From assembly GCA_002377645.1 (NCBI GenBank), contig DFQF01000011.1, forward strand, positions 1 through 29,752: a stretch of DNA of 29,752 nucleotides. The letters are read 5' to 3'. The notes beneath the pieces are model-generated. The model had not been told where the DNA came from, ran no database searches, and saw only the letters and a list, made by a program, of their open reading frames with translations. The translations under genes were made by a program, and so were the position numbers. The DNA comes from Nitrospinaceae bacterium UBA3496. GTDB taxonomy: Bacteria > UBA8248. Position 1 is the stretch's first letter. Every line of letters starts with the position of its first letter. Shown one piece after another: positions 15,020-22,515 of this stretch.

Positions 15020-15802
15020 TTGGGCAACTACAAAGAAATTATTTATGAAGAAACAGAAGGAATCGGAATTGTCACCCTAAATAGACCAGAGCGGCTAAAT
15101 TCTATAGGGATGAATTTAAGTGAAGAATTTTGTGAGATTTCCAGGGAACTTTCAAAAAATAAAAGTATTCGAGTTGTTGTTTTAACTGGAAGCGGGCGTT
15201 CCTTTAGTACGGGCAGAGATCTAAAAGAAAGCGCAAATCATAGCGAAGAGGAAGCGAATTTATTTCAAGACAACACAATGAGCACTAGCAGCCTTTGGGA
15301 ATCACTTCCAATGCCAACGATAGCGGCTATTAATGGCCATGCTTTTGGTTGGGGAGTTGAGATTACTCTCGCCTGTGATTTTAGATTTGTTTCTAACGAC
15401 GCTACGTTATGCCTCCCAGAATGTAGGTTGGGTATTTTCCCGGGTGGTGGAGGTGTAGTGCGCCTTCAGAGACTAATCCCTATTGGTCTTGCGAAAGAAC
15501 TTATTTATACGAGCAAATCAATAGATGGCATAGAAGCTGAAAGAATCGGATTGGCAAATCGTTCATTTGAAAAAAATGTTTTAATGGAAGAAGTAATGAA
15601 AGTGGCAGAACAGATTCGAGACAATGGTCCTTTAGGTGTTCAAGGAGCTAAGTTTGTTATTGATCGAATTATAGGGATGAAAAACAAAGAAGCACTAGAT
15701 ATTTCTCACGAAAAAAGAAAGCCCCTAAATTTTACCAAAGACTTCAAAGAAGCTCTCCTTGCTTTTAAAGAAAAAAGAAAACCTGTTTTTAGAGGGGAAT
15801 GA
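15020..15802 (+). CDS. Enoyl-CoA hydratase/isomerase (crotonase family)
   Basis: A 260-residue crotonase fold. The N-terminus is IGIVTLNRPERLNSIG. The first oxyanion-hole strand is FSTGRDLKE (62-70) and the second is INGHAFGWGVE (104-114). Both catalytic acids of true enoyl-CoA hydratases are present: Glu114 in GVEITLACDFR and Glu134 in LPECRLGIFPG. It would hydrate an enoyl-CoA thioester; chain length and branching are unknown. The start is TTG 15020 with AGAGGG upstream. Its TGA stop overlaps an in-frame ATG of the acyl-CoA dehydrogenase, so the two are coupled and probably act in succession in one CoA-thioester pathway. Confidence 0.92.
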   Translation: MGNYKEIIYEETEGIGIVTLNRPERLNSIGMNLSEEFCEISRELSKNKSIRVVVLTGSGRSFSTGRDLKESANHSEEEANLFQDNTMSTSSLWESLPMPTIAAINGHAFGWGVEITLACDFRFVSNDATLCLPECRLGIFPGGGGVVRLQRLIPIGLAKELIYTSKSIDGIEAERIGLANRSFEKNVLMEEVMKVAEQIRDNGPLGVQGAKFVIDRIIGMKNKEALDISHEKRKPLNFTKDFKEALLAFKEKRKPVFRGE

Positions 15803-15825
15803 AAAATTCACAAAGGATAGAGGGT

Positions 15826-17022
15826 ATGGACTTTAATTTAACGGAAAAACAAAAAAATATTCAGAGCATCGCACGAAAGTTCTCATATGAAGAAATCGCT
15901 CCTGTAGCATTAGAGCGAGATAAAATTTCGGATTGGGAAAAAAGAATGCCTTGGGATTTAACAGAAAAAGCTAGCAAGCTTGGGTTAAGGCAACTCCCAT
16001 ATCCAGAAAAGTACGGTGGTTTAAATGGGGACGTTGTTTCTTGTTGTCTCGCTGGAGAGGAATTAGCAGTTGGGGATTTAGGTTTTGCGGTTAATTTAGA
16101 TCAAACATGGAAACTTGCGCATATTTTAGAAAAGGTTGACCCCCATGTTCGCGATCCTTGGCTTAAAAAATTATGTGAAGAACCAAGATTTTTAGCCGCT
16201 ATCCCAATGACCGAGCCTGATTGTGGCAGCGATCATCAGGGATATTATGATGATGTATCTATTGCGTTAAATACATTTGCCCACAAAAAAAATGGCAAAT
16301 GGATCATTAATGGACAAAAGCGATATATAAGCAATGGTCCAGTAGCATCTTTGTATGTTGTTGCTGCTAGGACAGATAAAAATAAAAACTTAAGAGAGGG
16401 TCTTTCGGGTTTTCTTGTTCCAAGAGAAACGAAAGGTATTTCTATTGGCGAGGTTAATGAAAAAATTGGGCAAAGACTTTCTATGAATTCGGAGATTTTT
16501 TTTAATAATGTAGAGATCCCGGAGGATCATATTATTCTTGGCGAAGGAAGCATGTTTGAAATAAGAGGAAACCTTCTTTCAATGGGAAAACCGGAGGCCG
16601 CTGCTACTGCTTTGGGTGTTGGGAGGGCTGCTTTTGAACATGCATTATCTCATGCCCAAGAAAGAGTGCAGGGTGGAAAGGTTATAGGCAAACACCAAGC
16701 AATAGAAATGATGTTAGCGGACATGGCTATGAATTTGGACATTGCAAGAAATTATATTTTAAAAACGGCTTGGGCGGTAGACAATCAAAAGCCTTATGAC
16801 TATACACAAGGCTGGAAATGTAAAATTTTTGCATCAGAAGCCGCTTTTGAGTGTGCACGACTAGGAGTAGAGATATTTGGTGGTGCTGGAATTATGCAAT
16901 CATCCCCAATGGAGAAATATTTAAGAGATGCAAGCACCTTTTTACATTCAGATGGAACCAACCAATTGCTACGTTTAAGAATAGGAAAAACATATTTTGA
17001 AAATCTAGTATCAAGATTTTAA
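15826..17022 (+). CDS. Acyl-CoA dehydrogenase family protein
   Basis: A protein of about 398 residues with the acyl-CoA dehydrogenase layout. There is an N-terminal helical domain (MDFNLTEKQKNIQSIARKFSYEEIAP) and a middle beta domain with IPMTEPDCGSD and the FAD-binding NGQKRYISNG. The C-terminal helical domain contains HAQERVQGGKVIGKHQAIEMMLADMAM and GAGIMQSSPMEKYLRDASTFLHSDGTNQLLRLRIG. The position normally holding the catalytic Glu (YEGT) is Asp (HSDGTN), so the chemistry or base may differ. ATG 15826 is preferred: it has AAAGGA 8 bases before it and gives the family N-terminus. ATG 15799 would add 9 residues and overlap the hydratase stop. Confidence 0.93.
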   Translation: MDFNLTEKQKNIQSIARKFSYEEIAPVALERDKISDWEKRMPWDLTEKASKLGLRQLPYPEKYGGLNGDVVSCCLAGEELAVGDLGFAVNLDQTWKLAHILEKVDPHVRDPWLKKLCEEPRFLAAIPMTEPDCGSDHQGYYDDVSIALNTFAHKKNGKWIINGQKRYISNGPVASLYVVAARTDKNKNLREGLSGFLVPRETKGISIGEVNEKIGQRLSMNSEIFFNNVEIPEDHIILGEGSMFEIRGNLLSMGKPEAAATALGVGRAAFEHALSHAQERVQGGKVIGKHQAIEMMLADMAMNLDIARNYILKTAWAVDNQKPYDYTQGWKCKIFASEAAFECARLGVEIFGGAGIMQSSPMEKYLRDASTFLHSDGTNQLLRLRIGKTYFENLVSRF

Positions 17023-17024
17023 AG

Positions 17025-17573
17025 ATGAAAAAAAACAAACAGGAATTTTCTTTGGGTGTTTCAGGACTATTTTGTGAATCAATTAAAGTTAAAACAATCA
17101 ATTTCTCGATAAAAAATTTCATGCAAAATATTTTAATTTCTACTTCACCCAAAGGAATAGATTCTATTCGGTTAGAGAAGAAACCTTCTTTAAACAATCA
17201 AAATATTCCCGATATTGAACATAGAGCTAGACACCAATTATATGAATATTTTAAAGGAACTCGAAAAAAGTTTTCCCTTCCACTTAATTACGAAAATTGT
17301 AGTGAATTTACTTATAAAATTTTGAAGGAGACTAATAAAATTCCATATGGAGAGACCCGAACATATGCGTGGTTAGCTAAAAAAAGTTCAAAAAAAAAAT
17401 CTTATCGTGCAGTTGGACAGGTAATGAGGCGAAACCCTTTTTTGATTGTTATTCCCTGACACCGTATTATATCAAGTTCTGGAGAACTTGGAGGTTTTGC
17501 CGGAGGAATTGAAAATAAAAAATTTCTTTTATACCATGAACGAAATGTAATTAAAGAGGGGCGAAATGTATAA
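17025..17573 (+). CDS. ogt: Methylated-DNA--protein-cysteine methyltransferase, apparent selenoprotein with PUHR active site
   Basis: The 182-residue protein is continuous when the TGA at 17457-17459 is read as selenocysteine (residue 145). The sequence before it is IPYGETRTYAWLAKKSSKKKSYRAVGQVMRRNPFLIVIP and after it HRIISSSGELGGFAGGIENKKFLLYHE. Together these give the O6-alkylguanine-DNA alkyltransferase core: Y-G-x-x-x-TY, the RAVGxxxxxNP arginine-finger/asparagine block, and P-U-HRI where the family has the alkyl-accepting Cys of PCHRV. Stopping at the UGA would remove the active-site residue and the C-terminus. The protein repairs O6-methylguanine by transferring the alkyl group to itself. 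It starts 2 bases after the acyl-CoA dehydrogenase stop and overlaps the next start by 8 bases. Confidence 0.92.
17473..17490 (+). promoter_or_regulatory. Probable bacterial SECIS hairpin of the alkyltransferase gene
   Basis: CAAGTTCT (17473-17480) and AGAACTTG (17483-17490) are perfect complements flanking GG. With a realistic closing C-G pair, this is a 7-bp stem with tetraloop TGGA, giving G in the second and third loop positions. The loop starts 21 bases after the UGA ending at 17459. It is the clearest of the three hairpins. Confidence 0.75.
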
Positions 17574-18144
17574 GACTATGGAAGAATTCATCAAAGAAGT
17601 AGAGGTTTTGGTGAATGAAACGCAAGACGAATTAGAATTGACCTCAAAGATTTCTAGTTTTATGAATCCAATATTAGAAAATCCATTTCTTTTAAATGAA
17701 GAACAACTTCTTGTAAAAAAAAATGGATTTACCCTTAATCAAGTACATATAGCGCCAGATGAAAGTTTTAGTATAGGTGTTGGAATTTGGGATGTTGGAC
17801 AGACTACACCAATTCACGATCATGGGACTTGGGGAGTAATTGGTATATATAGAGGAATGGAAAAAGAAGAAAGTTTTTCAAATACAGGGACAAGAAGAAA
17901 TGGTTCTACAGTCACAATTAATCCTACAGGAAATAGGTTAGCCAAGCCGGGAGATACTTTCGTTTGTTGTACAAAAGATACAGATCTGCACCGTGTTAGT
18001 TGTGCTTCAGACGAGCCAGTTGTAGGTATTCATGTATATGGAGGAGATCTCGCTAAAATTCCAAGATTTAAGTATGACGAAATCAGTGGGGAGGTTAGCT
18101 CTTTTAATACCGGTTGGGATTATGCTAAAACTGATTTGCAATAA
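17566..18144 (+). CDS. Cysteine dioxygenase type I-like cupin
   Basis: A 192-residue thiol-dioxygenase-like cupin. The first cupin motif TPIHDHGTWGVIGIYRG supplies His84 and His86 as iron ligands, and DLHRVSC supplies His142, completing a three-histidine site. A late HVYGGDL is also family-like. Relatives oxidise cysteine to cysteine sulfinate, or 3-mercaptopropionate and similar thiols; which substrate is used here is not clear. The ATG at 17566 lies inside the end of the alkyltransferase gene, so translation is probably coupled and the gene belongs to the same operon. It converges on dnaN with only 9 bases between them. Confidence 0.88.
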   Translation: MYKTMEEFIKEVEVLVNETQDELELTSKISSFMNPILENPFLLNEEQLLVKKNGFTLNQVHIAPDESFSIGVGIWDVGQTTPIHDHGTWGVIGIYRGMEKEESFSNTGTRRNGSTVTINPTGNRLAKPGDTFVCCTKDTDLHRVSCASDEPVVGIHVYGGDLAKIPRFKYDEISGEVSSFNTGWDYAKTDLQ

Positions 18145-18153
18145 AAAGCAACG

Positions 18154-19284
18154 TTAAACACGCATAGGCATGACGACGTATGTATACTTATCGTCATTAG
18201 ATGAATTTTCGCCTGATGGTCTAAAAACTCCAGGGCTTAATGCGTCTTTTATTTCAACAACGATATTTTTCTCAGTAAGAATACTCAAAACGTCAGTACA
18301 ATACCTATAATTGAAACCTATTGTTAGTTCTTTTCCTTTAAAATCGCATTCTACACTTTCATCAGCCTCTCCAAACTCTGAACCACTTGTTGAAAGATTA
18401 AGGATTTCTTTTTTAAAGGTAAATTTAACTAACCTGGTTTCGCTTGAGAAAAGCGAAACTCTTCTCAAAGCACTAAGTAAATCATTTCTGTCAATGATAA
18501 CGTTGTGTTGATGGCCATCAGGTATTACTTGCTGATATTTTGGAAATTCGCCTTCTATTAAGCGTGCAGAAAGTTCATTGTTAGCTGTCACAAAAATCGC
18601 ATGATTTTCGGTAATAAATACAGAAACCTCTTCTTCTTTATCTTCGTTTGCTTGTAATAGCTTTGTTAGTTCTCCCAATCCCTTTTTGTGTAATATCACC
18701 CCATTTGCCAATTGAAAACCTTCTTCTTCTCTTTCTATTAAAGCTAACCTATGACCATCAGTAGCGACTAGCCTTAGAATTTGATTTTCTGATTCCATAA
18801 AAACGCCATTATACGTATAACGAGTCTCGTCTTGTGAGATTGCAAACATAGTCCTTTTAATCATTTCTGCAAGTTTTTTTGAGGGAATCTTATGTGGCTC
18901 AGTTTCTGCTTTGTCGGGCATTGTTGGAAAGTCAGAGTAAGGCAAGGATGGCAAGCTAAACTTAGCATTTCCACCTTCAATTTTAACTCGCTGGTTCTCT
19001 TCTTCGACCAGTGAAACAATAGCACCAGGAGCGAGTTCTCTAATTATATCGAATAATTTTCGTGCATTTAGAGTTAATTTGCCCGTTTTAATGACCTCTG
19101 CATCTATATTTCCTTTTAAGCTTATATCTAGGTTGGTTCCTGAGATAGATATACTTTTTTTTCCGGACAAGGTTTCAATTAAAACGTTTTGTAAAATTGG
19201 CATGGAAGTTGTTTTTGTTTCGACAACCCCTTGCAAAGACTGGATGGCGTTAAAAATTAAATCTCTTTGAAGTTTAATTTCCAA
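18154..19284 (-). CDS. dnaN: DNA polymerase III beta subunit (sliding clamp)
   Basis: A 376-residue three-domain clamp. It begins MEIKLQRDLIFNAIQSLQGVVETKTTSMPILQNVLIE, contains FSLPSLPYSDFPTMP, TRYTYNGVFME, LRLVATDGHRLAL and IEGEFPKYQQVIP, and ends YTYVVMPMRV. These are classical beta-clamp landmarks at normal length. It encircles DNA as a dimer and tethers the replicase. It stands apart from dnaA, which is not in the window, and lies on the opposite strand to the parAB side. No DnaA-box cluster is visible around it. The downstream tupCBA genes lie upstream of it on the same strand, after a 126-base gap. Confidence 0.97.
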   Translation of the reverse strand: MEIKLQRDLIFNAIQSLQGVVETKTTSMPILQNVLIETLSGKKSISISGTNLDISLKGNIDAEVIKTGKLTLNARKLFDIIRELAPGAIVSLVEEENQRVKIEGGNAKFSLPSLPYSDFPTMPDKAETEPHKIPSKKLAEMIKRTMFAISQDETRYTYNGVFMESENQILRLVATDGHRLALIEREEEGFQLANGVILHKKGLGELTKLLQANEDKEEEVSVFITENHAIFVTANNELSARLIEGEFPKYQQVIPDGHQHNVIIDRNDLLSALRRVSLFSSETRLVKFTFKKEILNLSTSGSEFGEADESVECDFKGKELTIGFNYRYCTDVLSILTEKNIVVEIKDALSPGVFRPSGENSSNDDKYTYVVMPMRV

Positions 19285-19410
19285 AAAAAGACTCCAAATA
19301 AAATTTGATGAAAAGCTTACAAAAAGCAGACTCTACATTTATACCAGCTTATCCAATAAAACAAAATACCAAATTGAGAAACAAAAATTACCACTTCTTT
19401 TTTAAAACCC

Positions 19411-20070
19411 CTATCTTTCATTGCTGAAGCTTTGTATTTTTCCTGACTCTAGATGGATACACAAATCATTTTTATTTTTAGTATTATCATAGTTGTGGGT
19501 GCTTATAATTAGTGTTTTTTTGAGTTGTGACAATTTTTTAATTAAATTAGTAATTTGAGCTACGCTTTTTTCGTCTAAGCCAGCTAGTGGTTCATCTAGC
19601 AAAATAGTTTCACAATCTATTGCTATACACCTAGCGAGTGCAACTCTTTTTTTTTCACCAACCGACAAATGTTTAGAATCCCTATTAGATAAATCTAAAA
19701 CTCCCGTTTGCTCCATAGCGTTTAAGGCTTTTGTTTTTAATTGTTTTTTAGTAAATCCTCGGTTATTAAGTCCATACATTACATTTTTAAAAACAGTTCC
19801 TCGAAATAAATAAGGCTCTTGAGAGAGAAGAGTGGTTTTTTGTCGATAGTCCATATAATTCTTTTTAGTAATAAGATTTTTGTAATTGTAAGTGAAGGCA
19901 CCCGTTTTAGGGGTAATTAAACCTGCAAGAAGTTTTAAAAATGTAGTTTTGCCTGCACCATTTTGACCGGTAACCCAAGTTGTTTTATGTGTAGGTATTT
20001 CAACATAATTTATAGTTAGCGCATTAAACTCTTCAAACTCAACTTTGATATTTTTTAAAATAAAACTCAT
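19411..20070 (-). CDS. tupC: Tungstate ABC transporter ATP-binding protein
   Basis: A 219-residue ABC ATPase with Walker A GQNGAGKTT (35-43), the Q-loop LLSQEPYLF, the signature LSVGEKKRVALARC and Walker B TILLDEPLAGLDEKS. It powers import through the permease encoded just upstream in the operon. The ABC part alone would not identify the substrate; the assignment to tungstate comes from the neighbouring TupA- and TupB-like genes. The tungsten specificity could be shared with molybdate. It is the last gene of the tupABC set, starting directly behind the permease stop. Confidence 0.87.
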   Translation of the reverse strand: MSFILKNIKVEFEEFNALTINYVEIPTHKTTWVTGQNGAGKTTFLKLLAGLITPKTGAFTYNYKNLITKKNYMDYRQKTTLLSQEPYLFRGTVFKNVMYGLNNRGFTKKQLKTKALNAMEQTGVLDLSNRDSKHLSVGEKKRVALARCIAIDCETILLDEPLAGLDEKSVAQITNLIKKLSQLKKTLIISTHNYDNTKNKNDLCIHLESGKIQSFSNER

Positions 20071-20757
20071 TTATAACTTTCTAAAGACAAATGACATTAA
20101 GTTTGCAAAAAGTATTATGCAAAGTAAAATAATTGAAAGAGCGATACCAAAAGCAAATTCTCCTTTAGTGCTTTCCAATGCAATTGCCGTTGTTAATGTT
20201 CTTGTGAACCCTTTGATATTTCCTCCTAGCATGAGCGCAATTCCAATTTCAGAACTAACTCTTGAAAAAGATGCTAAGATAACTGCTAAAATTTCGTATC
20301 TTATTTCACAAATTACTGTCCACGCCGCTTTAAGTTCTGATGCGCCTAACGAAAAAGCTGTTTCTCTTACTCGAAAATCGACAGTTTTTATTGTTGTATA
20401 AGAAAAAACTATTACAATTGGAGTTGCGAGAATGACCAATCCTATAACGATGGCAGATGGAGTAAAAAGCAAATCTATAAATCCTAAAGGACCTTTTTTT
20501 GAGAGAAATCCATATACAACTAAACCTATAACAACAGTTGGTAGGCCCAAAAGTGTTTGTATTAATAGGACTAAAATTTTCTTTCCTCTAAACGAAAAAG
20601 TGGCAAGAGAAAAGCCTATAGGAAGTCCTATTAGAGATGCGCAAATAGTTGAAATTAATCCAACTTGAATGGTCGTGTAGGCTGCACTAAGAACCATATT
20701 GTCAAGACTAAAAATCAGATAAATAGCACTAATAAAACCTTCTGTTAAAAACCCCAT
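20071..20757 (-). CDS. tupB: Tungstate ABC transporter permease
   Basis: A 228-residue integral membrane protein with about five hydrophobic segments. It contains the binding-protein-dependent permease pattern ending in the EAA loop: AFSLGASELKAAWTVICEIRYEILAVILASFSRVSSEIGIALMLGGNI. The segment LGLPTVVIGLVVYGFLSKKGPLG is typical of TupB permeases. It forms the membrane channel of the tungstate importer. Its start coincides with the end of tupA, so the genes are translationally coupled. Confidence 0.88.
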   Translation of the reverse strand: MGFLTEGFISAIYLIFSLDNMVLSAAYTTIQVGLISTICASLIGLPIGFSLATFSFRGKKILVLLIQTLLGLPTVVIGLVVYGFLSKKGPLGFIDLLFTPSAIVIGLVILATPIVIVFSYTTIKTVDFRVRETAFSLGASELKAAWTVICEIRYEILAVILASFSRVSSEIGIALMLGGNIKGFTRTLTTAIALESTKGEFAFGIALSIILLCIILFANLMSFVFRKL

Positions 20758-21605
20758 TATTCCTTTCCTCGAGATTGCTTGCTGATACAGGAACTTGCCG
20801 GATAAAAAAGAGGTATTTGTTTAATTTTGAAATTTTCAATAATGCATTGTGCGGTATTAGAAAGCAAAAAATCTGAAAATTCTTTTGCCTCAGTATATAA
20901 AATATTTTTGTGTTTAAAAGGATTTACTTGCATTACAGAATATACATTTAATAAATTTTTGTCATTTCGACCAAAAACAATTTTGAGATTGATTTTGTTT
21001 CGATGTAAAAAAGAAAGGTATGTTCCTCTATCTGACAATATAAAAGCGTTTTTTTCTTCTGCTATTATCAAAGATCTTCCCATCCCAAGCCCTGACGATA
21101 AATACCACTCCCCAAGTGGATTCAGTTTAGCATTTTTCCATAATTCAATTTCTTTCACGTGAGTTCCAGAATTGTCTCCCCTGCTTATCCAATTATATTT
21201 TTTTTTGGCTATTTGTTTTAAAACATCTACGACTTTTTCGCTTTTTGATAGAAAATTGTCAGGAGATGGACCCGCGACTAAAAAGTAATTAAACATAATT
21301 TTCTTTTTATTAATGCCGTATTTTTTTTTGATAAATAGGTGTTCTAATTTTGGTGCATGAGTTAGGACTAAATCAACGTCTCCATACTTTCCTAACTCTA
21401 GAGCTTTTCCTGTTCCAGTAATAATTGGATGAACGGTAATTTCTTGTTTTTCTCTGTATGCAGATAACAATGGGGATAAAATTCCGCTATTTGCAATCGA
21501 AGTTGTTGTTGCAAGTTTCAGTCTTTTTGCATCAACGACCGTAATAGGGAAAAAAATTAAAACCAGAAATAAAATTACAATTTGCAATATTAAAAACCCT
21601 TTCAT
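20757..21605 (-). CDS. tupA: Tungstate-binding periplasmic protein
   Basis: A 282-residue protein. It has a cleavable signal peptide (MKGFLILQIVILFLVLIFFPITVVDA), then RLKLATTTSIANSGIL, which is the oxyanion-binding TTTS start of mature TupA proteins. After that come GTGKALELGKYGDVDLVLTHAP, FLVAGPSPD, ISRGDNSGTHVKEIELW and LSDRGTYL, all hallmark segments of the TupA family. It captures tungstate in the periplasm with high affinity. Import of tungstate points to tungsten enzymes such as formate dehydrogenase or aldehyde oxidoreductases elsewhere in the genome. It is preceded by a small gene 12 bases upstream in the same direction. Confidence 0.92.
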   Translation of the reverse strand: MKGFLILQIVILFLVLIFFPITVVDAKRLKLATTTSIANSGILSPLLSAYREKQEITVHPIITGTGKALELGKYGDVDLVLTHAPKLEHLFIKKKYGINKKKIMFNYFLVAGPSPDNFLSKSEKVVDVLKQIAKKKYNWISRGDNSGTHVKEIELWKNAKLNPLGEWYLSSGLGMGRSLIIAEEKNAFILSDRGTYLSFLHRNKINLKIVFGRNDKNLLNVYSVMQVNPFKHKNILYTEAKEFSDFLLSNTAQCIIENFKIKQIPLFYPASSCISKQSRGKE

Positions 21606-21617
21606 TTAAAAACTTTT

Positions 21618-21929
21618 TTATGGCTGAAAATCACAGGAAATGTTTGGTGAATTAGGCACTATGTTTAGCGGCATCTCTTTTCCTAGACTTAAAAGGAGAT
21701 TTCTGCACTTATTTTTATTTTCGGGCATTGAAGTTAAGCGCCCAAGGGAATAAATTATTCCGTCTGCAGTAGTGCGATAATTTTTATTTATCCCTTGATA
21801 ATATGCTAGGCCATCATAACCTAAAATTATTGCTTGTAAATAATTTTGCTGTGATGAAATAATTTCAATCCACCATATTAGTGAACCCTTGTGCTCAAAT
21901 GGATTTGTTTTTTCTTTCAATTTGTTCAT
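21618..21929 (-). CDS. Small protein, possibly DUF4911-like
   Basis: A 103-residue soluble protein. Its central part WWIEIISSQQNYLQAIILGYDGLAYYQGINKN...GIIYSLGRL resembles, by general pattern only, the short DUF4911 domain, in which a strand is followed by a helix and a yDGLa-type turn. Confidence in that family is low. It contains two cysteines near the C-terminus. It sits between the receiver-like gene and tupA with spacings of about 10 bases, so it is probably co-transcribed with the tungstate transporter; this could hint at a cofactor-related role but proves nothing. Confidence 0.65.
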   Translation of the reverse strand: MNKLKEKTNPFEHKGSLIWWIEIISSQQNYLQAIILGYDGLAYYQGINKNYRTTADGIIYSLGRLTSMPENKNKCRNLLLSLGKEMPLNIVPNSPNISCDFQP

Positions 21930-21938
21930 GTGCGATTA

Positions 21939-22334
21939 CTAAAATTTAAGTATTGTTTTGTTTATAATTTTTGGTAGTTCCTTTACAAAAGACGATCTGG
22001 GCATAGCTTCATCAAAACCGGACTTTAAGGCTGATTTTAATAGTGCACTTTCTGTATGTGCGCCCCAAGAGACAGCAAAAGCAGAACTGTTATCATTGGT
22101 TTCTCTAACTTCTTTTATTATTGAAAAAGCTTCTTTATTGCCCATAGAAGGATGGTGTAAATCGAAAAGAATTAGAATAACGTGAAATTTAATTAAAGCA
22201 TTTCGAAACTCCTCTCGATTTTCGAGAAATTCTATTCTTTCATCTTTCAGATTAAAAAAAGAACGAATTTGCCCTGAAAAAATCAGATCGGAACAAACAA
22301 TCAATATTTTTTTCTCTTTTTGATATAAACTCAT
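21939..22334 (-). CDS. Degenerate receiver-domain-like protein
   Basis: A 131-residue protein from ATG 22334 (a GTG at 22358 would add 8 residues). KKILIVCSDLIFSGQIRSFF, VILILFDLHHPSMGNKEAFSIIKEVRE and FAVSWGAHTESALLKSALKSGFDEAMPRSSFVKELPKII follow a CheY-like fold in order. The phosphoacceptor-like Asp is present (LFDLHH). However, the first-strand acidic pair is reduced to one Asp (CSD), and the conserved Lys of the KP motif is replaced (MPRSS). It may therefore not be controlled by normal phosphorylation. No output domain is attached. Confidence 0.75.
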   Translation of the reverse strand: MSLYQKEKKILIVCSDLIFSGQIRSFFNLKDERIEFLENREEFRNALIKFHVILILFDLHHPSMGNKEAFSIIKEVRETNDNSSAFAVSWGAHTESALLKSALKSGFDEAMPRSSFVKELPKIINKTILKF

Positions 22335-22347
22335 TTTATTACTAATT

Positions 22348-22476
22348 TTAACTACCACAAAAATATGTGTAAATTGATGGAAAAATTTTACTATCTCCGC
22401 AAACGCTACTTAAAAACAAAAAACAGAAAAAAGCTAAAATTAATGTGCCTGTTAACCAAAGCAATCCCCGAAGCAT
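22348..22476 (-). CDS. Possible 42-residue single-pass membrane peptide
   Basis: ATG 22476 on the minus strand opens a 42-codon frame. It encodes MLRGLLWLTGTLILAFFCFLFLSS followed by a short polar tail with cysteines at 26 and 40, i.e. one clear hydrophobic segment. A GAGGG ribosome binding site lies 5 bases before it. It sits in the gap between the radical SAM gene and the receiver-like gene on the same strand, and its stop lies within the 5' part of the latter's longest frame. No family is recognised. It could be chance in AT-rich DNA; position and ribosome binding site favour it modestly. Confidence 0.45.
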   Translation of the reverse strand: MLRGLLWLTGTLILAFFCFLFLSSVCGDSKIFPSIYTYFCGS

Positions 22477-22515
22477 TTTTCCCTCAAAAAAAATAAAACC
22501 AAAAAATAAAATTTA

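Noticed and set aside
14740..17459. General reassignment of UGA to Trp or Gly in this organism
   Set aside because: UGA ends parB and the enoyl-CoA hydratase at natural protein ends, and Trp is encoded by TGG throughout. Motif positions demand Cys-like residues, not Trp or Gly.
20045..20668. Plus-strand open frames within tupB
   Set aside because: Antisense shadows of a well-supported permease gene; no homology or ribosome binding site.
21151..21166. Third parS-like site inside tupA (TTTCACGTGA core)
   Set aside because: Only the central bases match and the outer palindrome arms are lost; it lies in coding sequence.
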